Assembly (NCBI GenBank): GCA_034429745.1
Contig: DAOUFY010000059.1
Coordinates: forward strand, 1 to 48,903
Direction: 5' to 3'
Length of the DNA stretch: 48,903 nt
Origin: JBAXBF01 sp034429745
GTDB lineage: Bacteria; Chloroflexota; Anaerolineae; Anaerolineales; DRKV01
Every line of letters starts with the position of its first letter. Positions within the stretch are counted from its first letter, which is position 1. The notes under the pieces are model-generated. The model was not told the DNA's origin and ran no database searches. It saw only the letters and a program-made list of their open reading frames with translations. Shown one piece after another: positions 26,226 through 34,408 of this stretch. The position numbers and the translations under genes were made by a program.

Positions 26226-26957
26226 ATGCCGGATGAAGTGTTGGCTTTTCTTTTTTTTCTAACGGCTTTTTCTCTTTCCGCCTTTAGCATATTTGTTTTT
26301 CCGTTAGCAGCATTCATTTTATACCTTAGGTATAGAGCAAAAACGGAACAGCAATCAATATCTCCGAAAAAGTGGGCAAGTTTGCTGAACAGCAAGCGGC
26401 TTTTCCTTGCTGTGATAAGCAGTATCTCGCTTGGTATGGTGCTGTGCTTATGTGTCTTCTCTATACCTTCAGCGATGGGAGTTCTTATCACTTTTCCAAC
26501 AGTATCCTCAGATTGGGGTAGTTTGGTTGGTTTTCAGTCAAATCAACCAAAACTATTAAACAATACTTTGAATAAAAATCCTGTGCCTAATCAAGAAATA
26601 AATACTGCCATAGATGCGAACGGTTTGAATAAGACACCATTGCTTACCGTTTCGCTTACGGAGGAAAAGAAACCAATACTTTCTCCTACAATTGTAAAAG
26701 GACAAACTCTTCAGATAACAGCTGCTGCCTCAAGCACTAATCAGGCAATAGGGACAAATACAAAAACAGGGGAAAAGCAAAGCCCTCCCACCGTTTCAGT
26801 TCTGACACCTACTGCTTCCAAGACATCTGGGCTTGAACCGAGCCAGAACGAAACAACTCCAGAATCAAATGTACCTGAAGCGGAGTTTGAAGGAACACCT
26901 CCGCCCCCAGATGAGCTACTGCCTGAGCCGGACGAAGATTGGGAAGAGCTTCAATAG
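26226..26957 (+). CDS. Membrane protein with long Ser/Thr/Pro/Glu-rich tail
   Basis: 243 residues, no family recognised. Hydrophobic segments at about 4-35 (two closely spaced helices) and 59-92 are followed by about 150 low-complexity residues rich in Asn, Thr, Ser and Pro. The tail ends in an acidic Pro-rich stretch (GTPPPPDELLPEPDEDWEE). The composition of the tail is like the extracytoplasmic linkers of other exported proteins in this window. It is 22 nt downstream of the DUF364 gene and has only a weak SD. Confidence 0.6.
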   Translation: MPDEVLAFLFFLTAFSLSAFSIFVFPLAAFILYLRYRAKTEQQSISPKKWASLLNSKRLFLAVISSISLGMVLCLCVFSIPSAMGVLITFPTVSSDWGSLVGFQSNQPKLLNNTLNKNPVPNQEINTAIDANGLNKTPLLTVSLTEEKKPILSPTIVKGQTLQITAAASSTNQAIGTNTKTGEKQSPPTVSVLTPTASKTSGLEPSQNETTPESNVPEAEFEGTPPPPDELLPEPDEDWEELQ

Positions 26958-26972
26958 GAGCTTTGAATGGCT

Positions 26973-27623
26973 TTATTCACCTAAGCTTAAGCGAATGTCT
27001 TCGATTTCCTCAACCAAAGGGGTAATTAGGCTTTGCACTTTTTCTAAATCCAAGCCAGAGACTTTGAAGGTGAGCAGGCGATTGTTGGGGGTTTCGCCGG
27101 CAAATTGACCAAAGGCGATGAAGTTACCGCCGGCATCAGCGATGGCTTTTGCGATTTTTGCCCATGTGCCCGACTCATTAGAAATCAATGCAGTAACCCG
27201 TACACCCTTTTCTCTTGCACCCATCAATTCAATAAACAATTTGAAGAGATCAGTCTCAGTGATGATGCCAACTAACTGATCGTTGCGCATCACAGGCAAG
27301 CCGCCGATTTTGTTATCAGCCATCAAGCGGGCAGCTTTTTCCAACGAATCGGTTTCTTGAACGGTGATAACCTCTTTAGTCATGATGTCCTTAACAAGGA
27401 TCTTGCTGACAAGGTAATTAAGTTCCCAGACACTTAAGGAGGTTGCGCCAGATGGTGATGCGTTCATGATTTCTTTATCTGATACAATACCAACGAGTTT
27501 GCCATCCATAACGACCGGCAAGCGGCGGATATGTTCTCTTTTCATTAGGTTGAGAGCGTCAATGATGGGAGTATCAGGTGAAATCGTAATAACCGGGTGG
27601 GACATTCGTTTGCCGACTAGCAT
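26973..27623 (-). CDS. CBS-pair and ACT-domain protein (AcuB-like)
   Basis: 216 residues. Two CBS motifs (about 7-60 and 80-133) form an adenine-nucleotide-binding Bateman module: LVGKRMSHPVITISPDTP and VKDIMTKEVITVQETDS open them, and GKLVGIVSDKEI and DQLVGIITETDLF end them. The last 75 residues look like an ACT domain (VRVTALISNESGTWAKIAKA). The domain order equals AcuB of Bacillus, linked to acetoin use, but no acu gene is near; a general sensor of nucleotide or amino-acid state is more prudent. The ATG has an AAAGGAG SD. It is divergent from purH. Confidence 0.87.
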   Translation of the reverse strand: MLVGKRMSHPVITISPDTPIIDALNLMKREHIRRLPVVMDGKLVGIVSDKEIMNASPSGATSLSVWELNYLVSKILVKDIMTKEVITVQETDSLEKAARLMADNKIGGLPVMRNDQLVGIITETDLFKLFIELMGAREKGVRVTALISNESGTWAKIAKAIADAGGNFIAFGQFAGETPNNRLLTFKVSGLDLEKVQSLITPLVEEIEDIRLSLGE

Positions 27624-27678
27624 AAGTAACTCCTTTATATTAAACCCTTACAGAAATGAGTTGCCACGAACATCAAAC

Positions 27679-27708
27679 TTGGATTAGAATGTATGAATGT
27701 ATTATAAT
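27679..27708 (+). promoter_or_regulatory. Putative promoter of purH
   Basis: TTGGAT (27679-27684) and TATAAT (27703-27708) are separated by 18 nt. A start near 27715 would leave a leader of only 16 nt with the AAAGGAG SD in it. Confidence 0.6.
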
Positions 27709-27730
27709 AAAAAACCAAAGGAGAATCAAC

Positions 27731-29320
27731 ATGCCAACTGCTTTGCTTTCAGTTTATGACAAAACAGAATTAGAAACTCTGGCTAAGGGGTTAAGCTTGT
27801 TGGGTTGGGAAATGCTTGCCAGCGGTGGTACTGCTCAAGCTATCCGTCAATTGGGACTGGAGGTCAAAGATATCGCATCCTATACAGGTTCACCAGAGAT
27901 ACTTGGAGGTAGGGTGAAGACGCTTCATCCGTCAGTGCATGGGGGCATTTTAGCCCGAAACACAAGTAGGGATGCAGAAGACCTAGCTTTGATTCACGCT
28001 GTGCCAATTGATTTAGTTGTCGTGAATCTTTATCCATTTGAGGATACACTAAAAAAGGAAGGTGTAACTCATTCTGAAATCATCGAAAATATTGATATTG
28101 GAGGAGTCGCATTAATCCGCGCGGCAGCAAAAAATTACGAAAGGGTTACTGTATTAACTGACCCAGATGATTACATCCCCATTCTTATTCAATTAAGGGA
28201 AAAGGGGAAAGTTGATGAAGATACACGTCTGGCTTTAGCCCATAAAGCTTTCCAATTAACTTCATCTTATGATGCTCTAATCGCCCAATATTTTGCTCAA
28301 CAAATGAACAAACAAGAGAGGGCAGCTGAAGCAGTTGAAAAGAAGGAAATAACCGAAACTACAGATGACTCAGAGGCTTTGGTGATGAAGCTTTATCCTA
28401 TTCAAACCTTGCGCTATGGCGAAAACCCGCATCAAGGAGCTACTTTATATGGATATCAGCCGCGGATCGGGGCAATGGGCGGGAAATTGCTGCAAGGAAA
28501 GCCACTTTCTTACAATAATTTATTGGATTTGGATGCAGCATGGCGAGCAGTGATTTCTTTTGAACGGGATAGTATTGTCATCGTAAAGCATCTTTCTCCT
28601 TGTGGAATAGCTTCAGCTGATTCACTTGAGGAAGCATTTGAGTATGCTCTAGCTTCTGATCCGATTTCTGCTTTTGGAGGGGTAATTGCAGCTAATCGGC
28701 TATTTGACCGAGCTACAGCTAAAGCTATCGGAAAACTGTTTGTGGAATGTATTGTTGCTCCAGGCTTTACTCCTAAAGCCTTGGAAATATTGAGTGAGAA
28801 AAAGAATTTGCGTTTGATTGAACTGTATGATACAAAGGTTAATCCGCCTTTTGAGCTGCGTTCTATACATCAAGGGGTTTTGATTCAAGATGTTGACACA
28901 GGGGACCCAGATGATGGAGAAGACCATTGGAAAATTGTAACCGAGAGAATGCCCACGGAGGCAGAAACCCGAGCTTTAGCCTTTGCGTGGAAGGCCGTTC
29001 AGCACGTTAAATCCAATGCTATTGTGTTTGCTCGACTCGAAGGCAATACAGAAGCAACAGTTGGAATTGGAGGCGGGCAGCCAAATCGCGTGGACTGTGT
29101 GCGAATTGCTGCAGAAAGAGCGGGCAGTAAAGCTCGCGGCGCAGTGATGGCTTCGGATGCCTTTTTCCCATTCTCCGATTCGGTGGAGGAAGCTGCCAAA
29201 GCTGGCATCACTGCCATTATACAGCCAGGAGGTTCGCTTAGAGATCAAGAATCAATAGATCTGGCTAATCAAAACAATATTGCCATGGTTATGACGGGTA
29301 TAAGACATTTTCGTCATTAA
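27731..29320 (+). CDS. purH: Bifunctional AICAR formyltransferase / IMP cyclohydrolase
   Basis: Catalyses the last two steps of IMP synthesis. The 529-residue protein begins MPTALLSVYDKTELE, and the ATG at 27731 follows AAAGGAG; the open frame further upstream runs through the promoter and is not used. The N-terminal cyclohydrolase half has the SGGTAQAIR and GGRVKTLHPSVHGG motifs; the C-terminal half has LRYGENPHQGA, SNAIVF, GGQPNRVDCVRIA, and ASDAFFPFSDSVE. A charged linker (near 198-220) joins the halves. Confidence 0.97.
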   Translation: MPTALLSVYDKTELETLAKGLSLLGWEMLASGGTAQAIRQLGLEVKDIASYTGSPEILGGRVKTLHPSVHGGILARNTSRDAEDLALIHAVPIDLVVVNLYPFEDTLKKEGVTHSEIIENIDIGGVALIRAAAKNYERVTVLTDPDDYIPILIQLREKGKVDEDTRLALAHKAFQLTSSYDALIAQYFAQQMNKQERAAEAVEKKEITETTDDSEALVMKLYPIQTLRYGENPHQGATLYGYQPRIGAMGGKLLQGKPLSYNNLLDLDAAWRAVISFERDSIVIVKHLSPCGIASADSLEEAFEYALASDPISAFGGVIAANRLFDRATAKAIGKLFVECIVAPGFTPKALEILSEKKNLRLIELYDTKVNPPFELRSIHQGVLIQDVDTGDPDDGEDHWKIVTERMPTEAETRALAFAWKAVQHVKSNAIVFARLEGNTEATVGIGGGQPNRVDCVRIAAERAGSKARGAVMASDAFFPFSDSVEEAAKAGITAIIQPGGSLRDQESIDLANQNNIAMVMTGIRHFRH

Positions 29321-29354
29321 GACAATGATGAAATCAAATGATAAGGAGGATGTT

Positions 29355-30365
29355 ATGCGTATTGGAATAATTGGAACAGGTTTTATGGGAAGCACGCATG
29401 CTGCTGCTTGGAAAACTGCTGGGGCAGTTATTAGCGGAGTAACCGCTCAGCCTTTGGCAGAAGCTGAAGGGTTGGCAAAGCAATACGGCGCGAAAATTTA
29501 CCCATCCCTTGAAGCTATGCTGCCGGAAATTGATGTTGTGGATATATGCACGCCAACTCACCTGCATTATGAGATGATCCTCCAAGCTGCCGAAGCCGGT
29601 AAACCGATAGTTTGTGAGAAACCGCTTTGCCGCACGGTGGAGCAGGCACGGGAAGCAGTGCGTTTCTGTCATTCACGCGGGGTAAAATTAATGGTTGCAC
29701 ACGTCGTTCGGTTCTTCCCCGAGTATGTTCAAGCGAAGAAAGCTGTGATGGATGGAATGATCGGAAAAGTTGGCGTGATCCGATTAGGCAGAAAAAGCTT
29801 TCAACCGAAAAAAGCTCAAGACAATTGGTATGTGGATTTTGAGAAATCGGGCGGGATCATGATGGATTTAATGATCCATGATTTTGATTATGCGCGCTGG
29901 ATTGCGGGCGATGTGGAAACCGTGTTTGCGAAAAGCATCTTACATTCTTCAATAAATGCTGGTTTTGATCATGGGCTAGTAATACTTACTCATAAAAGTG
30001 GGGCAATTTCACATATCGAGGGTTCATGGGCTTACCCTGCACCTATGTTTGTAACCGATTTTGAAATTGCTGGTTCAGCAGGGCTGCTTACCCATCATTC
30101 AATGGATACAGCACCAATTTCAGTCTATCTAAAAGAGAAAGGGGCAAAGGACGAGGGTTATGTTGCTGTGCCGGCTAGTCCATTGAGTGAAGACCCTTAT
30201 ACTACAGAGATTAAAGCCTTTTATCGTCATCTTGTTGATCAATCGCCCTTGCCTGTAAAGGCTGGAGATGGCTTGGCTGCAGTGCAAATTGCTGTGGCTG
30301 CAATCGAATCGGCAAAAACAGGCAAACCAATTCATATTGAATCATTAAGTGAGGTGCAATTATGA
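29355..30365 (+). CDS. Gfo/Idh/MocA-family oxidoreductase (1)
   Basis: 336 residues from the ATG at 29355, which has a full AAGGAGG SD; longer readings of the frame are less likely. The N-terminal Rossmann domain has the intact GIIGTGFMGSTHAAAWK motif and the family's CEKPLCRT (Lys-Pro) motif; the C-terminal domain contains HDFDYARWIAGDVE with the likely catalytic Asp/His region. Such enzymes oxidise or reduce sugars and related polyols with NAD(P). The substrate is unknown. It is 34 nt after purH and overlaps the next Gfo/Idh/MocA gene by 4 nt. Confidence 0.9.
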   Translation: MRIGIIGTGFMGSTHAAAWKTAGAVISGVTAQPLAEAEGLAKQYGAKIYPSLEAMLPEIDVVDICTPTHLHYEMILQAAEAGKPIVCEKPLCRTVEQAREAVRFCHSRGVKLMVAHVVRFFPEYVQAKKAVMDGMIGKVGVIRLGRKSFQPKKAQDNWYVDFEKSGGIMMDLMIHDFDYARWIAGDVETVFAKSILHSSINAGFDHGLVILTHKSGAISHIEGSWAYPAPMFVTDFEIAGSAGLLTHHSMDTAPISVYLKEKGAKDEGYVAVPASPLSEDPYTTEIKAFYRHLVDQSPLPVKAGDGLAAVQIAVAAIESAKTGKPIHIESLSEVQL

Positions 30366-31363
30366 AAGTCGGAATCATGAGTTTTGCGCATCTGCATGCT
30401 GAAGCCTATATCCATAATCTGCGCGCTAATCCTCAGGTAGAAGTCATAGGCTTTTATGATGATGATGAGAAACGCGGCAAGCACTTTGAACAACAATTTG
30501 GGGTGAAGTACTTTGCTCGTTTTGATGAATTTATTGAGCAGAAGCCGCAAGCGGTGGTAATCTGTTCAGAAAATGCACATCATCGCCGAGATGTTGAAAA
30601 AGTTGCGCAAGCTGGGGTGCATATTCTGTGCGAAAAGCCGATTGCTACCACGTTGGAGGACGCGCGCGCGATCATTCAAAGTTGTAAAAATCATCACGTG
30701 CGTCTCATGACAGCTTTTCCAATGCGGTTCAGTCAACCGATGGTGGAGATTAAAAAAATGCTAGAAGCTGGCAGTTTGGGCAACATCTATGCACTCAATA
30801 CGACGAATCAAGGACAATTACCGATGCGTCATCGAGCATGGTTTGTGGATAAGAAGTTAGCCGGCGGAGGAGCAGTGATGGATCACGTCGTCCATTTAGT
30901 TGACCTTATGCGCTGGTTCTTGGGGTGTGAGGTAGTAGAGGTATTTGCAAAAACTAATCATATTTTTCATCACAATAAAGTTGAAGTTGAGACTGGCGGT
31001 CTGGTGATGGTTACCTTCAGCAACGGCATCTTTGCGACCATTGATTGCAGTTGGAGCCGACCAGATTACTACCCAACGTGGGGCGGGTTGACAATGGAAT
31101 TTATTGGAGAAAATGGAGTTGTGTTTGTAGATGCTTTTAAGCAGAACTTGACGCTTTTTGGAAGACTTGAACAACACACGCTTTGGCTGCCTTGGGGTTC
31201 GGATGCCAATCAAGGGATGATTGACGAATTTGTAGCTGCTATCAAGGAAGAGCGAGCCCCGCTGATTAGCGGTGAGGATGGCATTAAAGCCCTTGAGGTG
31301 GTGATTGCTGCCTATCGCTCAATGGAATTAGGTAAGCCGGTAAAATTGCCATTGGAGGATTAA
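30362..31363 (+). CDS. Gfo/Idh/MocA-family oxidoreductase (2), atypical nucleotide-binding loop
   Basis: 333 residues. The fold is clear from CEKPIATTLEDARAIIQS, GGGAVMDHVVHLVDLMRWFLG and the C-terminal EFVAAIKEERAPLISGEDGIKALEVVIAAYRS-type ending. The N-terminus reads MKVGIMSFAHLHAEAYI, so the usual Gly-x-Gly-x-x-Gly loop is replaced by SFAHLHA; similar variants exist in a subfamily, but dinucleotide binding is likely altered. The ATG overlaps the stop of the first oxidoreductase (ATGA), and nagA starts 2 nt after its stop, so the three form a tight operon. Confidence 0.88.
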   Translation: MKVGIMSFAHLHAEAYIHNLRANPQVEVIGFYDDDEKRGKHFEQQFGVKYFARFDEFIEQKPQAVVICSENAHHRRDVEKVAQAGVHILCEKPIATTLEDARAIIQSCKNHHVRLMTAFPMRFSQPMVEIKKMLEAGSLGNIYALNTTNQGQLPMRHRAWFVDKKLAGGGAVMDHVVHLVDLMRWFLGCEVVEVFAKTNHIFHHNKVEVETGGLVMVTFSNGIFATIDCSWSRPDYYPTWGGLTMEFIGENGVVFVDAFKQNLTLFGRLEQHTLWLPWGSDANQGMIDEFVAAIKEERAPLISGEDGIKALEVVIAAYRSMELGKPVKLPLED

Positions 31364-31365
31364 TC

Positions 31366-32517
31366 ATGGAGGCATTATTCTTCACACACGCAACGCTTGT
31401 AACTCCTCATGAAGTGCTGGAAGATTACTCATTGTTGACAGAAGGAGAAAAAATCGCAGCATTAGGCAAGAGCGGTACGATAACTTGCCCACCACATGCA
31501 AAGGAGATTGATTTACAAGGAAAATACCTCGTACCAGGGTATATTGATTTGCAAGTCAACGGGGCGTTTGGGAAAGATTTTACTGCTGAACCAGATACAA
31601 TGTGGGAAGTTGCTAAAAAATTGCCGCGCTATGGGGTTACATCCTTTTTACCCACAATTATTACATCACCGTTTCCTACATACCAAAAAGCCCAAGAGGT
31701 GTTTTCTAAAGGGAAGCCATCCGATTGGTATGGTGCAGAACCCCTTGGTTTGCATTTTGAGGGACCTTTTCTAAACCCACATAAGAAGGGGGCGCACAAT
31801 GAAGCTCATATAATTCCCCCGGATATTAAGGCAGTGGAAAATTGGACACCTGAAGGCGGTGTTAAACTTGTTACGTTAGCACCAGAGATGGAAGGTGCAC
31901 TTGAGCTGATAAAAGTGCTGACTAAACGCGGTGTTGTCGTCAGCAGCGGCCATACAAATGCCACTTATCAGCAAGCTATAGTTGCTTTTGAGGCTGGATG
32001 TACATATGGCACACACTTGTTTAACGCAATGCCACCGTTGCTCCATCGCGAGCCAGGGATGGTGGGGGCAGTATTGGCTTCGGATTCGGTTTATGGAGGT
32101 GTTATACCCGATGGACTGCACGTTCATAAAGCGATGGTCAAGGTGTTGTGGCGAGTGCTCGGAGCAGAAAGATTGGTTGCTGTTACGGATTGTATGGCAG
32201 CCTTGGGTATGCCAAGCGGTCGATATCATTTAGCTGATCTTGAAGTAGTTGTTACGGAAGAATCGGCGCGTTTGCTTGACGGCACAATTGCCGGCAGCAT
32301 TTTGTCTTTAGATGCAGCCCTAAGAAACTTAATGGCTTATACACAAGCACCGCTCGAAGCGTGTCTTCAATCACTGACAAGCACACCAGCAAAAATGATG
32401 GGTTTGCAGGATCGAGGGCGCTTGGCAGTAGGCTATTACGCTGATATGAATGTGCTTTCTGCCTCTTATCATGTTGAACAGACGATCATAAAAGGCAAGG
32501 TTTGGCAAGAGCTTTAA
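31366..32517 (+). CDS. nagA: N-acetylglucosamine-6-phosphate deacetylase
   Basis: Removes acetate from GlcNAc-6-P to give GlcN-6-P. At 383 residues it is a typical size. Motifs: PGYIDLQVNGAFG (the first metal motif is QxN as in the E. coli enzyme, suggesting one-metal chemistry), LHFEGPFLNPHKKGAHN, VVSSGHTNATY, THLFNAMPPLLHREPG, DGLHV, and the catalytic Asp in AVTDCMAA. The deaminase NagB that would usually follow is not in the window. It is the last gene of the Gfo-Gfo-nagA group and converges on the permease gene. Confidence 0.93.
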   Translation: MEALFFTHATLVTPHEVLEDYSLLTEGEKIAALGKSGTITCPPHAKEIDLQGKYLVPGYIDLQVNGAFGKDFTAEPDTMWEVAKKLPRYGVTSFLPTIITSPFPTYQKAQEVFSKGKPSDWYGAEPLGLHFEGPFLNPHKKGAHNEAHIIPPDIKAVENWTPEGGVKLVTLAPEMEGALELIKVLTKRGVVVSSGHTNATYQQAIVAFEAGCTYGTHLFNAMPPLLHREPGMVGAVLASDSVYGGVIPDGLHVHKAMVKVLWRVLGAERLVAVTDCMAALGMPSGRYHLADLEVVVTEESARLLDGTIAGSILSLDAALRNLMAYTQAPLEACLQSLTSTPAKMMGLQDRGRLAVGYYADMNVLSASYHVEQTIIKGKVWQEL

Positions 32518-32537
32518 GTTTTGTTTTACTTTAAAGC
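32511..32537 (+). repeat. Inverted repeat between convergent nagA and permease genes
   Basis: GCTTTAA (32511-32517) and TTAAAGC (32531-32537) pair around 13 nt, spanning the stop codons of both genes. The stem is AT-rich and no clean U-run follows, so it is at best a weak bidirectional terminator. Confidence 0.3.
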
Positions 32538-33374
32538 CCCTGCCGTGATGCCTTTGATAAGTTGGTTGGAAAATATGATATAAAGGATGAGGACCGGCAC
32601 CATAGCTAAAGTTAGTGAAGACAGCACTGCGTTCCAGTCAATAATAAATTGACCCATAAATCGCTGCGCGCCAAGAATCACCGTTTTCACTTTCTCGTCT
32701 GAGGCAATGATCAATGGGAACCACAGGTCATTCCAGATAGGTATCATGGTAAATACAGTTACGGTGGCTATCGCAGGGCGGATAAGCGGCAGAGTAAGCC
32801 CATAAATGCGGTATTCACTGGCTCCATCAATGCGGGCGGCGTCTTTAAGTTCTTTTGGCACTTGGCGCATGAATTGCTGCAAAATAAAAATCGTTAAAGG
32901 CAAACCCTGGGCTACATAAACCAAGATCAGGGCAGTTAAGGTATTAATTAGCCCTAAATTCACCACCAAACGCAGAATGCTTACCGTACCAAGGCGAATT
33001 GGGATCATAATACCCAGTGCCAAATATAACCCCAAGAAGCTATTGCCGGGAAATTGATATTCCGATAGGGCATAGGCTGCCATTGACCCGAAGAAAAGTA
33101 TGAGAAACATGGAACAAAGGGTTACGATTAAGCTATTAACAAAATATTGTGGGAAATTTGCGCGTTGGAAGACCGTATCATAACCAACAAGGCTGAAAGT
33201 TTCAGGGGTTGGAAAGGAAAGCGGCATTTTGAAGATGGCTTTGCGAGCCTTGAAGGAGTTCATGATTATAAGCAAAATAGGGAATAAAGCAATACAGGAA
33301 TATAAAATGAGAATGAAATGTGAAATGATTGCATTCGTATTATTCTGAAGTTTAATGAGCCATCGTTTTGTCAT
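32526..33374 (-). CDS. Carbohydrate ABC transporter permease (MalG-like)
   Basis: 282 residues with six membrane helices and the CUT1-family EAA-type loop in DAARIDGASEYRIYGLTLPL, the contact site for the ATPase. It starts with a cytoplasmic tail (MTKRWLIKLQNN). An AGGAGAAG SD precedes the ATG, 18 nt after the partner permease. The ATP-binding subunit is not encoded here; CUT1 systems often share one MsmK-like ATPase encoded elsewhere. Confidence 0.92.
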   Translation of the reverse strand: MTKRWLIKLQNNTNAIISHFILILYSCIALFPILLIIMNSFKARKAIFKMPLSFPTPETFSLVGYDTVFQRANFPQYFVNSLIVTLCSMFLILFFGSMAAYALSEYQFPGNSFLGLYLALGIMIPIRLGTVSILRLVVNLGLINTLTALILVYVAQGLPLTIFILQQFMRQVPKELKDAARIDGASEYRIYGLTLPLIRPAIATVTVFTMIPIWNDLWFPLIIASDEKVKTVILGAQRFMGQFIIDWNAVLSSLTLAMVPVLILYIIFSNQLIKGITAGALK

Positions 33375-33392
33375 AATGCTTCTCCTAAACCT

Positions 33393-34334
33393 TTATAATT
33401 CATAAGTCTGAATGCGTCGCTGCCATAAGAACATATAAATGAGAACGCCAAGAAGGATGATGAAAAACATCATGGTAGCGATTGTCGCTCCCATTGTGGG
33501 ATTGCCTAGCTGCAGTTGATGTCCAAAAAAGGTACGATAAAATAAGGTACCTAAAATGTCAGTGGAAAAGTTTGGGCCGGCTAAAACGCCTTGAGTCGTG
33601 TAAATTAGGTCGAAAGCGTTGAAGTTGCCAACGTAAGTCAGAATAGTTACAATGCCAACAGTAGGAAGGATAAGAGGGAATTTGATATTCCAGAATACAT
33701 CCCAGCTTGTAGCTCCATCCACATAAGCAGCTTCGATAAGCTCATCTGGGATGCTGATCAAAGCTGCGTAAAAAAGCATCATCGGAATGCCAATAAATTG
33801 CCAAACTGAAATTAAGGATAAGGTAATTAACGCACTGCTCTCTAGTCCTAACCAAGGAGCAAATAAATGAGCAAGGCCTAGAAAAGAAAGAAAACTTTTG
33901 GTAATTCCCCAAAGCGGACTGAGGATTAACTGCCATACAAAACCAACAATAACCACTGAAAGCATGGTGGGCATGAAGATGATAGTGCGGTAAATTTTTC
34001 TTCCGTGAAGCACTCTTGCGCTTAACAGAGAGGCAAGCAAAAGACCGATGGGATTTTGAACGAGAGTATGGATGATGAAAAAAATAACATTATTTTTTAA
34101 AGCTCCCCAAAAGCGGGGTGCCCATATGCTGTCTGTCAACAGGAGGGAAAAATTCCTCAGTCCTACAAAGATTTCTGATCCGTTTTCTTGAGTAGCGAAA
34201 AGGCTTAAGCGAAGCGAATCTACAAGGGGGTAAATCATGAAGGTGGTATATACAATGGCAGCCGGGGCAAGAAATACAATGATATGAGAAGGAAATTTCT
34301 TTTTTGGTCTTGAACTTAATTGAGATGATGCCAT
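33393..34334 (-). CDS. Carbohydrate ABC transporter permease (MalF/UgpA-like)
   Basis: 313 residues with six predicted membrane helices. The EAA motif is clear in IEAAYVDGATSWDVFWNIKF. It forms a heterodimer with the MalG-like permease encoded downstream. The gene is separated from the binding-protein gene by a stem-loop (34361-34392), a layout that typically gives the binding protein a higher level than the membrane components. Confidence 0.92.
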   Translation of the reverse strand: MASSQLSSRPKKKFPSHIIVFLAPAAIVYTTFMIYPLVDSLRLSLFATQENGSEIFVGLRNFSLLLTDSIWAPRFWGALKNNVIFFIIHTLVQNPIGLLLASLLSARVLHGRKIYRTIIFMPTMLSVVIVGFVWQLILSPLWGITKSFLSFLGLAHLFAPWLGLESSALITLSLISVWQFIGIPMMLFYAALISIPDELIEAAYVDGATSWDVFWNIKFPLILPTVGIVTILTYVGNFNAFDLIYTTQGVLAGPNFSTDILGTLFYRTFFGHQLQLGNPTMGATIATMMFFIILLGVLIYMFLWQRRIQTYEL

Positions 34335-34360
34335 AGTTTTGCTCCACAGGTAGGTTGATG

Positions 34361-34392
34361 AAACAGTTGGCAGCTTATGCTGCCAACTGTTT
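34361..34392 (-). promoter_or_regulatory. Perfect 14-bp stem-loop between binding protein and permease genes
   Basis: AAACAGTTGGCAGC (34361-34374) pairs perfectly with GCTGCCAACTGTTT (34379-34392) around a 4-nt loop. It starts 17 nt after the binding-protein stop and ends 27 nt before the permease ATG. No U-run follows in the direction of transcription, so partial termination or 3'-end protection of the upstream mRNA is more likely than full termination. Confidence 0.75.
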
Positions 34393-34408
34393 GATAAATT
34401 AACGTAAC

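Noticed and set aside
27656..27730. Upstream extension of purH
   Set aside because: It runs through the promoter-like boxes, and the ATG at 27731 has the SD and the conserved family N-terminus.
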